From: a virus
Length of the DNA stretch: 51,247 nt
Virus record (IMG/VR): IMGVR_UViG_3300005526_000002
Location: 1 to 51,247 of that record
Reading direction: 5' to 3' (one strand)
The position numbers were made by a program, and so were the translations under genes. Below are positions 40,627 to 48,859 of this stretch, piece after piece. Within the stretch, counting starts at the first letter, position 1; every line of letters begins with the position of its first letter. The notes beneath the pieces were generated by a model. That model worked only from the letters and a program-made list of their open reading frames with translations. It searched no databases and was not told the origin of the DNA.

Positions 40627-41125
40627 ATCCGCAAAGACGTGCGGACGAATAGACGGGATAGCGGGTTGGTGACGCTGTAGCACGCATGTTGAGCGGTGCG
40701 CTGATGGACGCATTGGCCGGTGGTGCGCCGGAAGTCGGACACGCCACACCCCAAGCAAGGGCGGTAGACGATGCCACGGTCATCGCAGATGACAGCGTAA
40801 CACTTGTGGTGCTGGTAGCAGTAACCGTAGTGCCAGCGGTAATGCCGGTACCGGAGATTACGCAACCAACGCAAGGCGGGTAAGTTGGCGTTGCCGTCAA
40901 CGTGAGGGCAGTAGACGAACCGGAAGTGCTGCCGACACCGGTTGAACCTCGCGTGTAGAGTTGAGCATTGCCTTCGGCGGGGAGGATTTCGAGCGGACCA
41001 TTGCCAAAATCAACCCAAGCATTATTGCTGATCGTGTACGGCTGCTTCACCGCAGTCTGAGCCAGCGCTACCCCCGGCAGAACCGCCAGCAACGCGACCA
41101 AAAGAAATTTCTTAAGCATGTTCAT
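40571..41125 (-). CDS. Secreted protein F
   Basis: 184 residues from ATG 41125 (AAGGA upstream). Signal peptide with MNMLKKF, a hydrophobic core and cleavage near ALA-Q. The mature part is Thr/Ser/Gly-rich with PTYPPCVGCVISGTGIT and conserved cysteine pairs. Its 3' end overlaps the O-antigen polymerase-like frame by 56 bases if that gene starts at 40626. Confidence 0.65.
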   Translation of the reverse strand: MNMLKKFLLVALLAVLPGVALAQTAVKQPYTISNNAWVDFGNGPLEILPAEGNAQLYTRGSTGVGSTSGSSTALTLTATPTYPPCVGCVISGTGITAGTTVTATSTTSVTLSSAMTVASSTALAWGVACPTSGAPPANASISAPLNMRATASPTRYPVYSSARLCGYGGAQGGATVLAFPIGSW

Positions 41126-41148
41126 AGTTCCTTTGTGTTGCGTTGCGA

Positions 41149-41880
41149 TTAGTCGGCTACGAAGCCGCCGCTGCCACGGAAATGACGGGTACGGTTGAAG
41201 CTGACCTTGGCAATGAAGCCTGCGGCCGTTGTGTCGTTGCCAATTTCCTCGCCGCTTGAAAGAACGCGGAGCGGAAGTGTTGACGTGGTGGCGAGTGTTG
41301 CGTTGAGCGAAACACCGGAAGTGCCGAAACGCGCGGCTGCCTGACCGGCGTTTTCCTGTACGTCTGCGCCTGACATGAGTTGCAGATTGAATGCAGGACT
41401 TGGGACGGTTGGCATTGTGATGTAGCACTCAACATCCGGGTCGGTTTCGACGTAAACCCATGCTTCGGTCGAAGCCGGGATGTACTGGAAACCGTTCTTC
41501 GCCATGTAAAGCGTGATCGGGCCAAAACCGACAACGACGCCTGCAATGACGTTGGTGGTGTCACCAGCTACCCAACGAATAACGTTCGGAGCCATCGCAG
41601 TATTACCAAGACCGGAACCGCCACCGTTTCCAATAACAACCGAAGTTGCCGAAGGTGAAGCAATGTTTTCCGGCAAATCCGCGCCGCCTTGCGTGCCAAC
41701 TCCTGCACTGGCGAGCACAACGATATCACCACGAAAAGTAGCAACGCCGTTTTGCGAAGGAACGTGAAAGATTTTAACGGATGCGTGCATTGGATCACCG
41801 CTGCCAAGATTGACCGGCACCAGCCCGCAGTAATGTCGGAAACCTCCACCGAGAGTTCCCGCGTTGACGATGTTAACCAT
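41149..41880 (-). CDS. Virion structural protein (capsid decoration candidate)
   Basis: 243 residues from ATG 41880 (GAGGG nine bases upstream). Beta-rich, with KIFHVPSQNGVATFRGDIVV, APNVIRWVAGDTTNVIAGVV, STEAWVYVETDPDVECYITM and FNLQLMSG, the 'V-x-V-x-x-DPD' pattern of phage capsid-associated proteins. First gene of the long minus-strand appendage operon, directly behind a divergent promoter gap. Confidence 0.6.
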   Translation of the reverse strand: MVNIVNAGTLGGGFRHYCGLVPVNLGSGDPMHASVKIFHVPSQNGVATFRGDIVVLASAGVGTQGGADLPENIASPSATSVVIGNGGGSGLGNTAMAPNVIRWVAGDTTNVIAGVVVGFGPITLYMAKNGFQYIPASTEAWVYVETDPDVECYITMPTVPSPAFNLQLMSGADVQENAGQAAARFGTSGVSLNATLATTSTLPLRVLSSGEEIGNDTTAAGFIAKVSFNRTRHFRGSGGFVAD

Positions 41881-41921
41881 ATTCGGTTCCCTCATTTGGG
41901 GTTTGAAAAAGTCCAAGTGAC

Positions 41922-41950
41922 TTGACTGTAGACTAGTATTCCTGTATACA
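41922..41950 (+). promoter_or_regulatory. Sigma70-type promoter for the GIY-YIG operon
   Basis: TTGACT (41922-41927), a 17-base spacer and TATACA (41945-41950). This is the cleanest host-type promoter seen in the window. Transcription would begin near 41957, giving a leader of about 25 bases before the GTG at 41982. Confidence 0.65.
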
Positions 41951-41981
41951 AAAACAGTATTTCAAAAGAACGGCATAGTGC

Positions 41982-42368
41982 GTGAAAAAGTCACAAAAAA
42001 CATACCTTTACCGGCATTTTGATGCTTCTGGCGTCTTAATTTACGTAGGAGCAACTTGGAACCCGGCATTACGTGACCGCGTACACGCAAAAGAAAGTCA
42101 GTGGTATCGCTTAGTCGCGTCCACCACTTTAGAAGTTTATCCTAATGTCGAAGCAGCGGCAGAAGCTGAAATTATCGCTATCGAAAAAGAACACCCTTTA
42201 TTCAATAAACGTGAAGGTGGTGTTGGGTTACGAAAAGATCGTGAACAGACGACAGTATTATCTTTTCGCATAAGTATCACAGAAGCCGATGCGCTTGACA
42301 AAGTAGCAAAACGATTACGCATTAATCGTACTGATATGCTAAGACGTTTACTTAGAAACCTAAAATAA
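41982..42368 (+). CDS. GIY-YIG nuclease domain fused to ribbon-helix-helix domain
   Basis: 128 residues. Residues 7-78 follow the GIY-YIG fold: TYLYRHFD, LIYVGATWNP, Arg31/Arg33, and AIEKEHPLFN with Glu70 and Asn75. Residues about 90-126 (TTVLSFRISITEADALDKVA, then RINRTDMLRRLL) look like an RHH DNA-binding domain. The fusion could be a site-specific endonuclease or an autoregulated homing-type enzyme. GTG start; expressed from the promoter at 41922. Confidence 0.75.
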   Translation: MKKSQKTYLYRHFDASGVLIYVGATWNPALRDRVHAKESQWYRLVASTTLEVYPNVEAAAEAEIIAIEKEHPLFNKREGGVGLRKDREQTTVLSFRISITEADALDKVAKRLRINRTDMLRRLLRNLK

Positions 42369-42381
42369 GGGGAGTATGTGA

Positions 42382-42567
42382 ATGTACCGTTTAAACATGC
42401 AGATTGGTGCTTTGATGCAGCATGTGATTTTTTCCGATAACGCAAGCGCTATGAATGCTTTGACAAAAATATATAAAGGTAAACAAGAAGGTTGGAAATC
42501 CTGCCCAATTAACGATAGCGTACTAGTTGACCCGAATGCAGTATTATTTGCGGAGGTCAAACCATGA
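42382..42567 (+). CDS. Hypothetical protein (61 aa)
   Basis: Starts MYRLNMQIGALMQHVIFSD with AAGGGGAGT upstream. A small alpha/beta protein with KGKQEGWKSCPINDSVLV. Overlaps the next gene by 4 bases. No family known. Confidence 0.5.
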   Translation: MYRLNMQIGALMQHVIFSDNASAMNALTKIYKGKQEGWKSCPINDSVLVDPNAVLFAEVKP

Positions 42568-42755
42568 TAGAACATGATCTCAAAAATTTACTCGATAACG
42601 CCAAGCGGATACCGCTAACGGATGAAGAAAACGAGTATTTTCCGATTGCTCCTAATTATTGGGCAGCAAAAATCAGCGAACGAACCGGGATACCGCTATC
42701 GTCCGGTCGTATAGCACATGCTCCTTCACTCAAATGCTTGCTAGTGGTGGACTAG
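42564..42755 (+). CDS. Hypothetical protein (63 aa)
   Basis: ATGA-coupled. Starts MIEHDLKNLLDNAKRIPLTD and includes ISERTGIPLSSGRIAHAP. The stop is immediately followed by the ATG of the next gene. Function unknown. Confidence 0.5.
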   Translation: MIEHDLKNLLDNAKRIPLTDEENEYFPIAPNYWAAKISERTGIPLSSGRIAHAPSLKCLLVVD

Positions 42756-42959
42756 ATGCACGTCCTGATCGGAATTGCCATCTTCGTTGGATTTGTTGCC
42801 TTCGCATTCGGTGAAAGCGCTGCCCGTGGTTTTGTGCAAGGGCTTTTCATTTTACTGGTGTGTATCGCCGCGTTTGTTGCTTTTGATTTTTACAGTGCGC
42901 GGTACCAAACAAAGACGCAAGAGCGGCTGGTTTGTCTCTCAACACAATGCTTGAAATAG
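42756..42959 (+). CDS. Small membrane protein (67 aa)
   Basis: Two hydrophobic helices (IGIAIFVGFVAFAFG; LFILLVCIAAFVAF) and a polar C-terminus. It abuts the previous stop and, at its end, the convergent gene at 42960. Membrane topology is clear; role unknown. Confidence 0.5.
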   Translation: MHVLIGIAIFVGFVAFAFGESAARGFVQGLFILLVCIAAFVAFDFYSARYQTKTQERLVCLSTQCLK

Positions 42960-43277
42960 CTAGTCAAGATAATCTTCAAGTGATTTAAGCGGTATCGGTT
43001 CGGCTTTCTGTACCCAAGAGCGCGTTTCCTGCCGCAAAGCTACGCGAGCAATATCAGGACCGCGACCGGTGGCGATCAGAAAACTTTCGTAAGAGTGTTG
43101 GCGTTTGTTGTCTGCTATCGCGTATTCGCGCGGGTTGGCTTTGACGTACAGTTCGGCTTCCTCGGTTGTCCAACCCGCGTGTCCAGCCGCAGCCTTGTCG
43201 GTATGACCAATGCCTATCGCTTCCAGAAACAAATCTGAAGGCATCCTGATCTGCTGGAATGGGTTGGTGAATATCAT
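42960..43277 (-). CDS. Hypothetical protein (105 aa)
   Basis: Starts MIFTNPFQQIRMPSDLFLEA. Largely helical with KANPREYAIADNKRQHSYES. Its ATG overlaps the stop of the giant ejection protein (ATGA), so it is co-expressed and may be a virion partner or chaperone. No family known. Confidence 0.55.
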   Translation of the reverse strand: MIFTNPFQQIRMPSDLFLEAIGIGHTDKAAAGHAGWTTEEAELYVKANPREYAIADNKRQHSYESFLIATGRGPDIARVALRQETRSWVQKAEPIPLKSLEDYLD

Positions 43278-46200
43278 CGTGCTAGTTGTCCACCAACGCT
43301 GCTACCGATTGTAGCACCAGCCCTGCGGGCAAACGACGCCTTGGCTTCGCGGTCTACCAGATCGCTGAATTTCACCACGGCACCTGCACCACGCTTTGCC
43401 ATGTAATCGCGTAGCATCTGACCAGCTTTGACAGTGGAAACTGTTGCAGCCGCAGCAGTACCAACTACTGGAATATAGTGCAGAGTAGCTGCGCCTGCCA
43501 AAACTGCCGCACCAACCCCCAAGCGTTTGCCAAGACTTTTTTCCATTTCAACTAACGAACGAACCATGCGTTTTGCTGCCGGGTCATTAGCCGCGAGTGC
43601 ATCGAATGCTGCCTGTGCTTCGCGACCTTTCTGGCCGCCTTGTGCGATAGCCTTAACGATATCGCCGTCACCGCTAGCGGTCATGGCACGCGCATAGCGA
43701 ACGTCCGCAGCTTCAAGACGCTGAATAATTGCGTCTGCCTTCGGTCCCATGACATGTCTTGCCAGTTTTTCCTGTTGCGTGCGGATGCTGTCTGCCATAT
43801 CTCGCATGGCTTGTGCAGCTTCGCCTTTGTTGGTTGCGGTACTGGCTAGTGCGTCACGTTCACCTTTCAGCAATTCCGAACGCGCCTGCCCAAGCTGTTC
43901 CCATTTCTGTCCCCATGACTTGGCGGGTGCAGTCACGGCGATTTCCGCATGCTGCGCAACGCCAGCATATCTTTCTGGAACGGTGCCACTTGGATTTGCT
44001 GGCGTGCGGATGGTGGACATAGGACCATCCGTCAAAGCTGGCGATGCCTTCGGTGCACCAACACCGGCAGCGGTTACGTCGCTCTTGATAGCCTCATATT
44101 CCTTGCCAACTTTCGCGCGTTCTACTTCAGCCGGTCGCTGCGCCAGTGCTTCGCCTTTCGGCATGCCAGCTTCAACTGCGCGGTAGTCATGTGCAGCCTG
44201 TTCCGGGTCTTTGCCGATACTTTTCAACGATTGCACGGCTTTTTTGTATTCGGGATTATCGACCATCTTTCCGGCAGCACCGGCAATTTTTGGTTCCTGC
44301 GTCGCCACTACCTTTGCAGCATCAAGCATTTCAGCTTTGGCAACAGGACTAAATTTGCTCCACATAGCGTGTCCAAACACGCCAGCACCTTCGCCAAGAG
44401 TTGCACCGGCTGCGCCACCAACACCGGCATTGATGATATCGCCTGCGTCTGCACCTTCCGCTGCCGCGATACCAGCTTGTCCTAAACCGCCTGCGGCGAC
44501 ACGCGCAGCCATCGCAGCCGGTCCTGCGCCGGGGATCGCCATGGGTAGCGCTTCGACCACGCCTTTGCCTGCCGCACCAACGTAGCCGGGAATGGTTTGC
44601 TGTTCCGGCGTACCGGTGAAATAGTTTTTGACAGCGCCACCGGCTGCACCGCCTGCCAGCGTCCCTGCTACCGGCGAGACAACCGAACCGGCAACCGCGC
44701 CCAATGCAGGCGCGATGTTAGCGGCATTTTGCGTTGCGTTCGCAGCCATCTTGGCACGCTGCGCGGCAAAACTTTCCTTATTGGCGTTGTACGCCGCAAC
44801 TTGCTCCGGTGTCGGCTGCTTGTCCGCGTTCATCACGGCTTGATAACGCGCCTTGACTTCGCCAACAGTTGGGTTGCCTTTGAAGAACAACGGGTTGTTA
44901 TCCGCAGCTTCCTTTCCGACTACATCTCGCGCCTTGGCGTTATCCGGCGCGGAAATAAACTTGACTGCACCGGCCGAGCCAAGATTATGCGCAACATATG
45001 CGGTGGTATCGTTAACCGGGATACCGGCTTTTGCCAATGCTGCTGTGTTTTTGTTAGTGAGATTGTTGGCGGCTTCTGTCTGTTGCTGTGGAGTAGCATC
45101 CGCAGCACGGGCAGGCGCACCGGCTGGCTTGTTTTCGTTCCAAGTGGCATTGGTAAATTGAAACGCACCGCTTGCGCTGGTTGTGCTGGCAGTTGCATCC
45201 CATCTACCGCCGCTTTCAACCTTGGCGGTTTTAATCAGGTAGTCGGGAGAAACGCCGCGATTTGGATTACTCCCGCCGCCAATTGTGGAGGGCACCGTGG
45301 CAGCGGAAGTTTCCGGCGGTACGGCAGGAGTACCGGAAGCACCATTAGCAGGCGGTATCGCCTTTGGCAAGCCAGCCGCATACGAACCGGCCGGGATCAT
45401 GCCGGGCACGCGAGCATCTTGGGGTAAGAAAATGCGCCGGTCGCCTTTTATGATAGCGGGATACTTGTCCATATCCAGCTTGGCTTTTTGCGTAGCTTCG
45501 TCGTACACATCCTTGACAGTTGCTTGACTTTCCTTGTCCAAACCGGTCTTATTCAAGTCGATACCAGCACGTCCAGCCGTTTCAATTGGCTGTCCGATAC
45601 GACCGAGTTCATTTTTATTTGTTTGCAATTCAAAAGCAGCAATATCCTTAAAACCTTGTATGCTGGCAGGCGTCATGCGCGGCTGTAGTTTTGGTACTTC
45701 GCCTTTCATGCCACCATCAACCCATGCGCGGTACGCAGCATAGTTTTTTGTAGCTGAATTTAAAAAGCTATCTACGCTACCATACTTGGCATCAAGCATT
45801 TTGGTCAGGCCAATGCTACCCGCTGCTTTCGATCCTTCCGCGAGATCGCGACCGATAGCACCTAGTTTGTCTGAAAGCAGCGCTTCACCCGTTGCGCTTT
45901 CAAACATTTTTGGGTTGTTCGCAGTTAAATAGAAGTCTTTCGATATTTTGTACTTGGCAATCGCGCCTTTAATTTCTTCCGCCGCAAGTTGTTCGCGGAC
46001 AGTTTTTACCTGTTCCGGTGTGGAGTTGCTCCAAGTCTTTCCATAGTTTCCAATATCTTTCGATCCCGGCTGCGCCAAACCTCCTTGTGCGCCGCCTGCA
46101 CCCGGTAACGCTACCGCTTTCAGATTTGGAATTTCCTCGCCGTTGCTGAAACTGATCTGCCCGGTGACTGCCTTGGCTGCTTTTTCGTCGGCAATCGGTA

Positions 46201-46990
46201 CCGCCTGCGATAGCTGCGCCTGTTTCTGGTTGAATTGCTCTACAACTTGCTTTGCGCTGTTCAATTTTGCGGTAACGGTACCGCGCTGTGCATCCCATTC
46301 CGATTTGAACTTGGGAACGTTGTTTTCGGTCATGCCGAGCGATGAAAGACTGCTATCTTTCAAAACCATCTTGCGAACGCTGTCATACGCGGTTTGCGTT
46401 GGCGCAGAATTGAGTTGATCTACAATACTGGACGCTTTTTCAGCCTGCTTTCCAAGTGCATTGACGCCTTCGTCCATGTACAAATCGGCGCGTGCACCCT
46501 GTCCCGCGCCATGCAGACCGCGATAAGCATCAAAATTTCCGTTTTCGCGCCATTCGCGCAGCGCTTCTTCCGTGATGTCTCCCGGTCCTGCCGTTGGCGA
46601 CATGGAACGGGTCAAACCCATGTTTTTAGCGAGCGCTTGGTTGGTTTGCTGCGTCTGTTTTGCCTGCCTGATCTGTTCGATCTTCAGATTGGCGTCAATG
46701 ACTTCCTGTTGCTTGGCTTTCGCCTGATCTTCAAACAGAAAATTGAAAACAGGATTGGTTGCGCCAACCATTGCCTTGTTGCGTGTGGCGGTTAGCTGTT
46801 CTTCGGCCGCGTCAAGCGGGTTTTGAGCGGCTGCGGCGGTCGGTGACATGGGCGCAGCGATGTTGCTGCCCATTGGCCCCGCACCAATGGCAGGATTTCG
46901 CGGCGTCAAATCAATCGGTTCTTCGACAATTCTGCGCGGATTGATGCTCAAATCCGGTCCAGCCGAAAGATCAACGCCTTCATCTGCCAT
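43274..46990 (-). CDS. Large internal virion/ejection protein with lytic transglycosylase domain
   Basis: 1238 residues. A helical N-terminal half precedes an SLT-type lysozyme domain around 582-690, with YLIKTAKVESGGRWD (catalytic Glu592), SGAFQFTNATW and AYVAHNLGSAGAVKF. Glycine-rich membrane-active segments follow (about 765-870), then a long helical C-terminal part. This resembles T7 gp16-type proteins that are ejected, bore the peptidoglycan and guide DNA. The ribosome site AAGGGG lies inside a hairpin (46998-47040). Confidence 0.8.
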   Translation of the reverse strand: MADEGVDLSAGPDLSINPRRIVEEPIDLTPRNPAIGAGPMGSNIAAPMSPTAAAAQNPLDAAEEQLTATRNKAMVGATNPVFNFLFEDQAKAKQQEVIDANLKIEQIRQAKQTQQTNQALAKNMGLTRSMSPTAGPGDITEEALREWRENGNFDAYRGLHGAGQGARADLYMDEGVNALGKQAEKASSIVDQLNSAPTQTAYDSVRKMVLKDSSLSSLGMTENNVPKFKSEWDAQRGTVTAKLNSAKQVVEQFNQKQAQLSQAVPIADEKAAKAVTGQISFSNGEEIPNLKAVALPGAGGAQGGLAQPGSKDIGNYGKTWSNSTPEQVKTVREQLAAEEIKGAIAKYKISKDFYLTANNPKMFESATGEALLSDKLGAIGRDLAEGSKAAGSIGLTKMLDAKYGSVDSFLNSATKNYAAYRAWVDGGMKGEVPKLQPRMTPASIQGFKDIAAFELQTNKNELGRIGQPIETAGRAGIDLNKTGLDKESQATVKDVYDEATQKAKLDMDKYPAIIKGDRRIFLPQDARVPGMIPAGSYAAGLPKAIPPANGASGTPAVPPETSAATVPSTIGGGSNPNRGVSPDYLIKTAKVESGGRWDATASTTSASGAFQFTNATWNENKPAGAPARAADATPQQQTEAANNLTNKNTAALAKAGIPVNDTTAYVAHNLGSAGAVKFISAPDNAKARDVVGKEAADNNPLFFKGNPTVGEVKARYQAVMNADKQPTPEQVAAYNANKESFAAQRAKMAANATQNAANIAPALGAVAGSVVSPVAGTLAGGAAGGAVKNYFTGTPEQQTIPGYVGAAGKGVVEALPMAIPGAGPAAMAARVAAGGLGQAGIAAAEGADAGDIINAGVGGAAGATLGEGAGVFGHAMWSKFSPVAKAEMLDAAKVVATQEPKIAGAAGKMVDNPEYKKAVQSLKSIGKDPEQAAHDYRAVEAGMPKGEALAQRPAEVERAKVGKEYEAIKSDVTAAGVGAPKASPALTDGPMSTIRTPANPSGTVPERYAGVAQHAEIAVTAPAKSWGQKWEQLGQARSELLKGERDALASTATNKGEAAQAMRDMADSIRTQQEKLARHVMGPKADAIIQRLEAADVRYARAMTASGDGDIVKAIAQGGQKGREAQAAFDALAANDPAAKRMVRSLVEMEKSLGKRLGVGAAVLAGAATLHYIPVVGTAAAATVSTVKAGQMLRDYMAKRGAGAVVKFSDLVDREAKASFARRAGATIGSSVGGQLAR

Positions 46991-46992
46991 AG

Positions 46993-47040
46993 AAAAACCC
47001 CTTGCTTCGGTTCCAACTTAACACGGAACGAAACAAGGGG
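46993..47040 (-). terminator. Terminator hairpin that also contains the ribosome site of the ejection gene
   Basis: On the minus strand, a 16-bp imperfect stem (CCCCTTG pairs CAAGGGG; GTTCC pairs GGAAC; one mismatch, one bulge) with a 10-base loop is followed by TTTTT. It has the form of a Rho-independent terminator for the small gene at 47056. The AAGGGG of its 3' arm is 8 bases from the ATG of the ejection gene, so the hairpin may also mask translation. Confidence 0.75.
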
Positions 47041-47055
47041 CAATGTGACGTGTTT

Positions 47056-47340
47056 TCAAGCAGTTGGCTGCGTATTCGCGGCAACTGCGTCCGAAAGTGC
47101 TTTGGTCTTGGCTGTGACTTCCGCCGCCAGTGCCGTAACCTTGGCCGGGTCGCCTGCGGTCGCGGCGATTTGCGCCGACAAGCCATTGAGAAGTGTAATA
47201 GCGCTATCAATCACGGTATTTTCCGCCGTGACAGCGGCAATGAGTTGATCCATTCTGCGCTCCAGTTTTTCCATTCTTTGCTCCAAATAAACAGCCCATG
47301 GCGGTGGAGCGTTTCGCCATGCCAGAAATCTATGCCACAT
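47056..47340 (-). CDS. Coiled-coil protein (94 aa)
   Basis: Basic N-terminus (MWHRFLAWRNAPPPW), then heptad-like helix (EQRMEKLERRMDQLIAAVTA) and an Ala/Thr-rich helical tail. ATG is 11 bases inside the end of the upstream gene. Similar short coiled coils occur beside ejection proteins. Function unknown. Confidence 0.55.
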   Translation of the reverse strand: MWHRFLAWRNAPPPWAVYLEQRMEKLERRMDQLIAAVTAENTVIDSAITLLNGLSAQIAATAGDPAKVTALAAEVTAKTKALSDAVAANTQPTA

Positions 47341-47566
47341 CTTTTTGCTCTGTTACTACCGGGTACACCATGCCGTCAGCATAGCGCCACTCTCCCGATA
47401 GCCCCATGACACGCATGGTTTCCAGCCATAATTCTTTCGACTTCATCACAACTGCTTTCTGTTCCGCCAAAAATCTGGCCATGGCGGCATTGACTGCAAC
47501 GTCATGGATAATCAGGTCATCGAAAGCTGCCGCGAGTTGATCCGGTACCTTCACGCCATTGGACAT
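47330..47566 (-). CDS. Hypothetical protein (78 aa)
   Basis: Starts MSNGVKVPDQLAAAFDDLII and contains MARFLAEQKAVVMKSKELW. Helical, with a short beta end (WRYADGMVYPVV). No family recognised. Overlaps the coiled-coil gene by 11 bases. Confidence 0.5.
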   Translation of the reverse strand: MSNGVKVPDQLAAAFDDLIIHDVAVNAAMARFLAEQKAVVMKSKELWLETMRVMGLSGEWRYADGMVYPVVTEQKDVA

Positions 47567-47570
47567 TTTA

Positions 47571-47804
47571 TTACCTTGGTAAGTGTATGCCGCCTATCAG
47601 GCAGGACAGCAGGGCGAAAATAATATAGACGCACATGATCGCCACCACAGCCCAAAGCACAATGTTGATAATTTGTGCGACAAGCGGGATGCCAATCAAT
47701 CCGGTGAGGAATGGAACTAGTAACTTGATGATGGAAACGATTGCGATAACGATAATCAACCAAATACAAAGTTGTTCAATCCATCCCAATGAGAAACAGC
47801 CCAT
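47571..47804 (-). CDS. Small membrane protein (77 aa)
   Basis: Two or three hydrophobic helices (LCIWLIIVIAIVSIIKLLV; IINIVLWAVVAIMCVYIIFA) with a short loop. This layout resembles small integral membrane proteins seen near lysis or virion genes, but no holin family is recognised. Confidence 0.6.
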   Translation of the reverse strand: MGCFSLGWIEQLCIWLIIVIAIVSIIKLLVPFLTGLIGIPLVAQIINIVLWAVVAIMCVYIIFALLSCLIGGIHLPR

Positions 47805-47808
47805 GGCG

Positions 47809-48006
47809 TTATCCCTTCAATTTTGGCAAACAAAGCGTTGCCTGTGCTTCTAACATTAATTCAGGGTCAATGTTCCATACATGAGATATGTCAGGGTAGC
47901 GCTGCATAACGTCTTGCGCCGCGACTACCGTAACAACTGCCGCCCGGCGAGACTTGCCGGGAAATTTCCATTCCAGTATGACTGGGTTATTTGATTTTGT
48001 GATCAT
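47809..48006 (-). CDS. Hypothetical protein (65 aa)
   Basis: Starts MITKSNNPVILEWKFPGKSR and includes VVTVVAAQDVMQRYPDI. Small alpha/beta protein. It overlaps the next upstream gene by 20 bases. Function unknown. Confidence 0.5.
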   Translation of the reverse strand: MITKSNNPVILEWKFPGKSRRAAVVTVVAAQDVMQRYPDISHVWNIDPELMLEAQATLCLPKLKG

Positions 48007-48172
48007 TCAAAATCCATGTCTTGGAAACATCATGCGCGATGCAATATCGCGGGTATAGATGCATCCCTATCACTTCAAACGACTTCCAAACCAAACCCTC
48101 GCTAACCATGGTAGTTAGTTCCCTGCTTGGAACCATAGGACCGCGCGACCATTGCTCTGTCAATACCGCCAT
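47987..48172 (-). CDS. Hypothetical protein (61 aa)
   Basis: I start it at ATG 48172, which follows the HNH-like gene stop; a longer frame to 48232 exists inside that gene. The product starts MAVLTEQWSRGPMVPSRELT and includes KSFEVIGMHLYPRY. No known domain. Confidence 0.5.
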   Translation of the reverse strand: MAVLTEQWSRGPMVPSRELTTMVSEGLVWKSFEVIGMHLYPRYCIAHDVSKTWILNDHKIK

Positions 48173-48174
48173 TA

Positions 48175-48528
48175 TCAAGTGGCGTTCTTGTACCTGATTT
48201 GATTGCGACTTTGCTCCGACTTCGTTGCCCAAATCAGGTTCGCTTCCCTGTCGTCCAGAGTGTTGTTGTTCTTATGGTCCGCAGTATGGACGGCAGACGG
48301 TCGAACTTTTCCAGCCAACCTTAACACTTCGTGCGAAAGTAGCAAGGTAACCTTTCGGCCACCACGCCAGACGCAGCGGCGGCCATAGACATGACCGGCG
48401 TAGCATCTGGACGATACCTTAAACGTCCATTTCCACTTGACCAGTTCGGGGTGGAATTTTGCGTCAACGATGGTTTGGTACTGGTTACGCGAGCCAAGAT
48501 ATAAAATCCGCGTTTCATCCGAATGCAT
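48175..48528 (-). CDS. HNH endonuclease-like protein
   Basis: 117 residues from ATG 48528; an upstream start at 48576 would add 16. The C-terminus has the HNH core HTADHKNNNTLDDREANLIW followed by ATKSEQSRN, as in free-standing phage HNH homing endonucleases. The N-terminal part (SRNQYQTIVDAKFHPELVKW) recalls their DNA-binding module. Probably a mobile intron-less homing nuclease inserted in a row of ORFan genes. Confidence 0.75.
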   Translation of the reverse strand: MHSDETRILYLGSRNQYQTIVDAKFHPELVKWKWTFKVSSRCYAGHVYGRRCVWRGGRKVTLLLSHEVLRLAGKVRPSAVHTADHKNNNTLDDREANLIWATKSEQSRNQIRYKNAT

Positions 48529-48601
48529 ATGCGATCCATCCCAAGGCAATGATAGCGAATATGACGATAGCGGCAACGGTTAGCAAATCACGCTTAACCA
48601 T
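48515..48601 (-). CDS. Single-pass membrane micro-protein (28 aa)
   Basis: One helix (LLTVAAIVIFAIIALGWIAY) after a basic MVKRD start, with AAAGGCGG upstream. It overlaps both neighbours by 8 and 14 bases. The positive-inside start supports an N-in membrane orientation. Function unknown. Confidence 0.5.
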   Translation of the reverse strand: MVKRDLLTVAAIVIFAIIALGWIAYAFG

Positions 48602-48842
48602 CCTTAGCCGCCTTTGCGCACAACTCCGCTACTTCATCAAGTCCAAACCCGGAAGCGACTGCGTTTGCTTCCATGCATCTGTTAGCGGCTTGGAAGAAAG
48701 TTAATGGCGTCGTTGTGTCATTGTGTGCAGCAACTTCACGCAACGCCGCTGCGGCTTCTTTGAGCAGTAGCGTCGGGTCACCAGACGATTGATACAGCGC
48801 GCGGTCCATACATCGTTTAGCCAAACCTAGTAAATCAGTCAT
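48594..48842 (-). CDS. Hypothetical helical protein (82 aa)
   Basis: Starts MTDLLGLAKRCMDRALYQSS and is all alpha helix with three cysteines. ATG 48842 is preceded by AGGGTATACAAAG; a longer frame to 48863 exists. No family known. Confidence 0.5.
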   Translation of the reverse strand: MTDLLGLAKRCMDRALYQSSGDPTLLLKEAAAALREVAAHNDTTTPLTFFQAANRCMEANAVASGFGLDEVAELCAKAAKDG

Positions 48843-48859
48843 CTTTGTATACCCTTGGT

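Noticed and set aside
44597-45427. 276-codon plus-strand open frame
   Set aside because: It is the complement of the ejection protein gene. Composition is Arg/Cys-rich with no domain, and the minus-strand frame has a clear transglycosylase domain.
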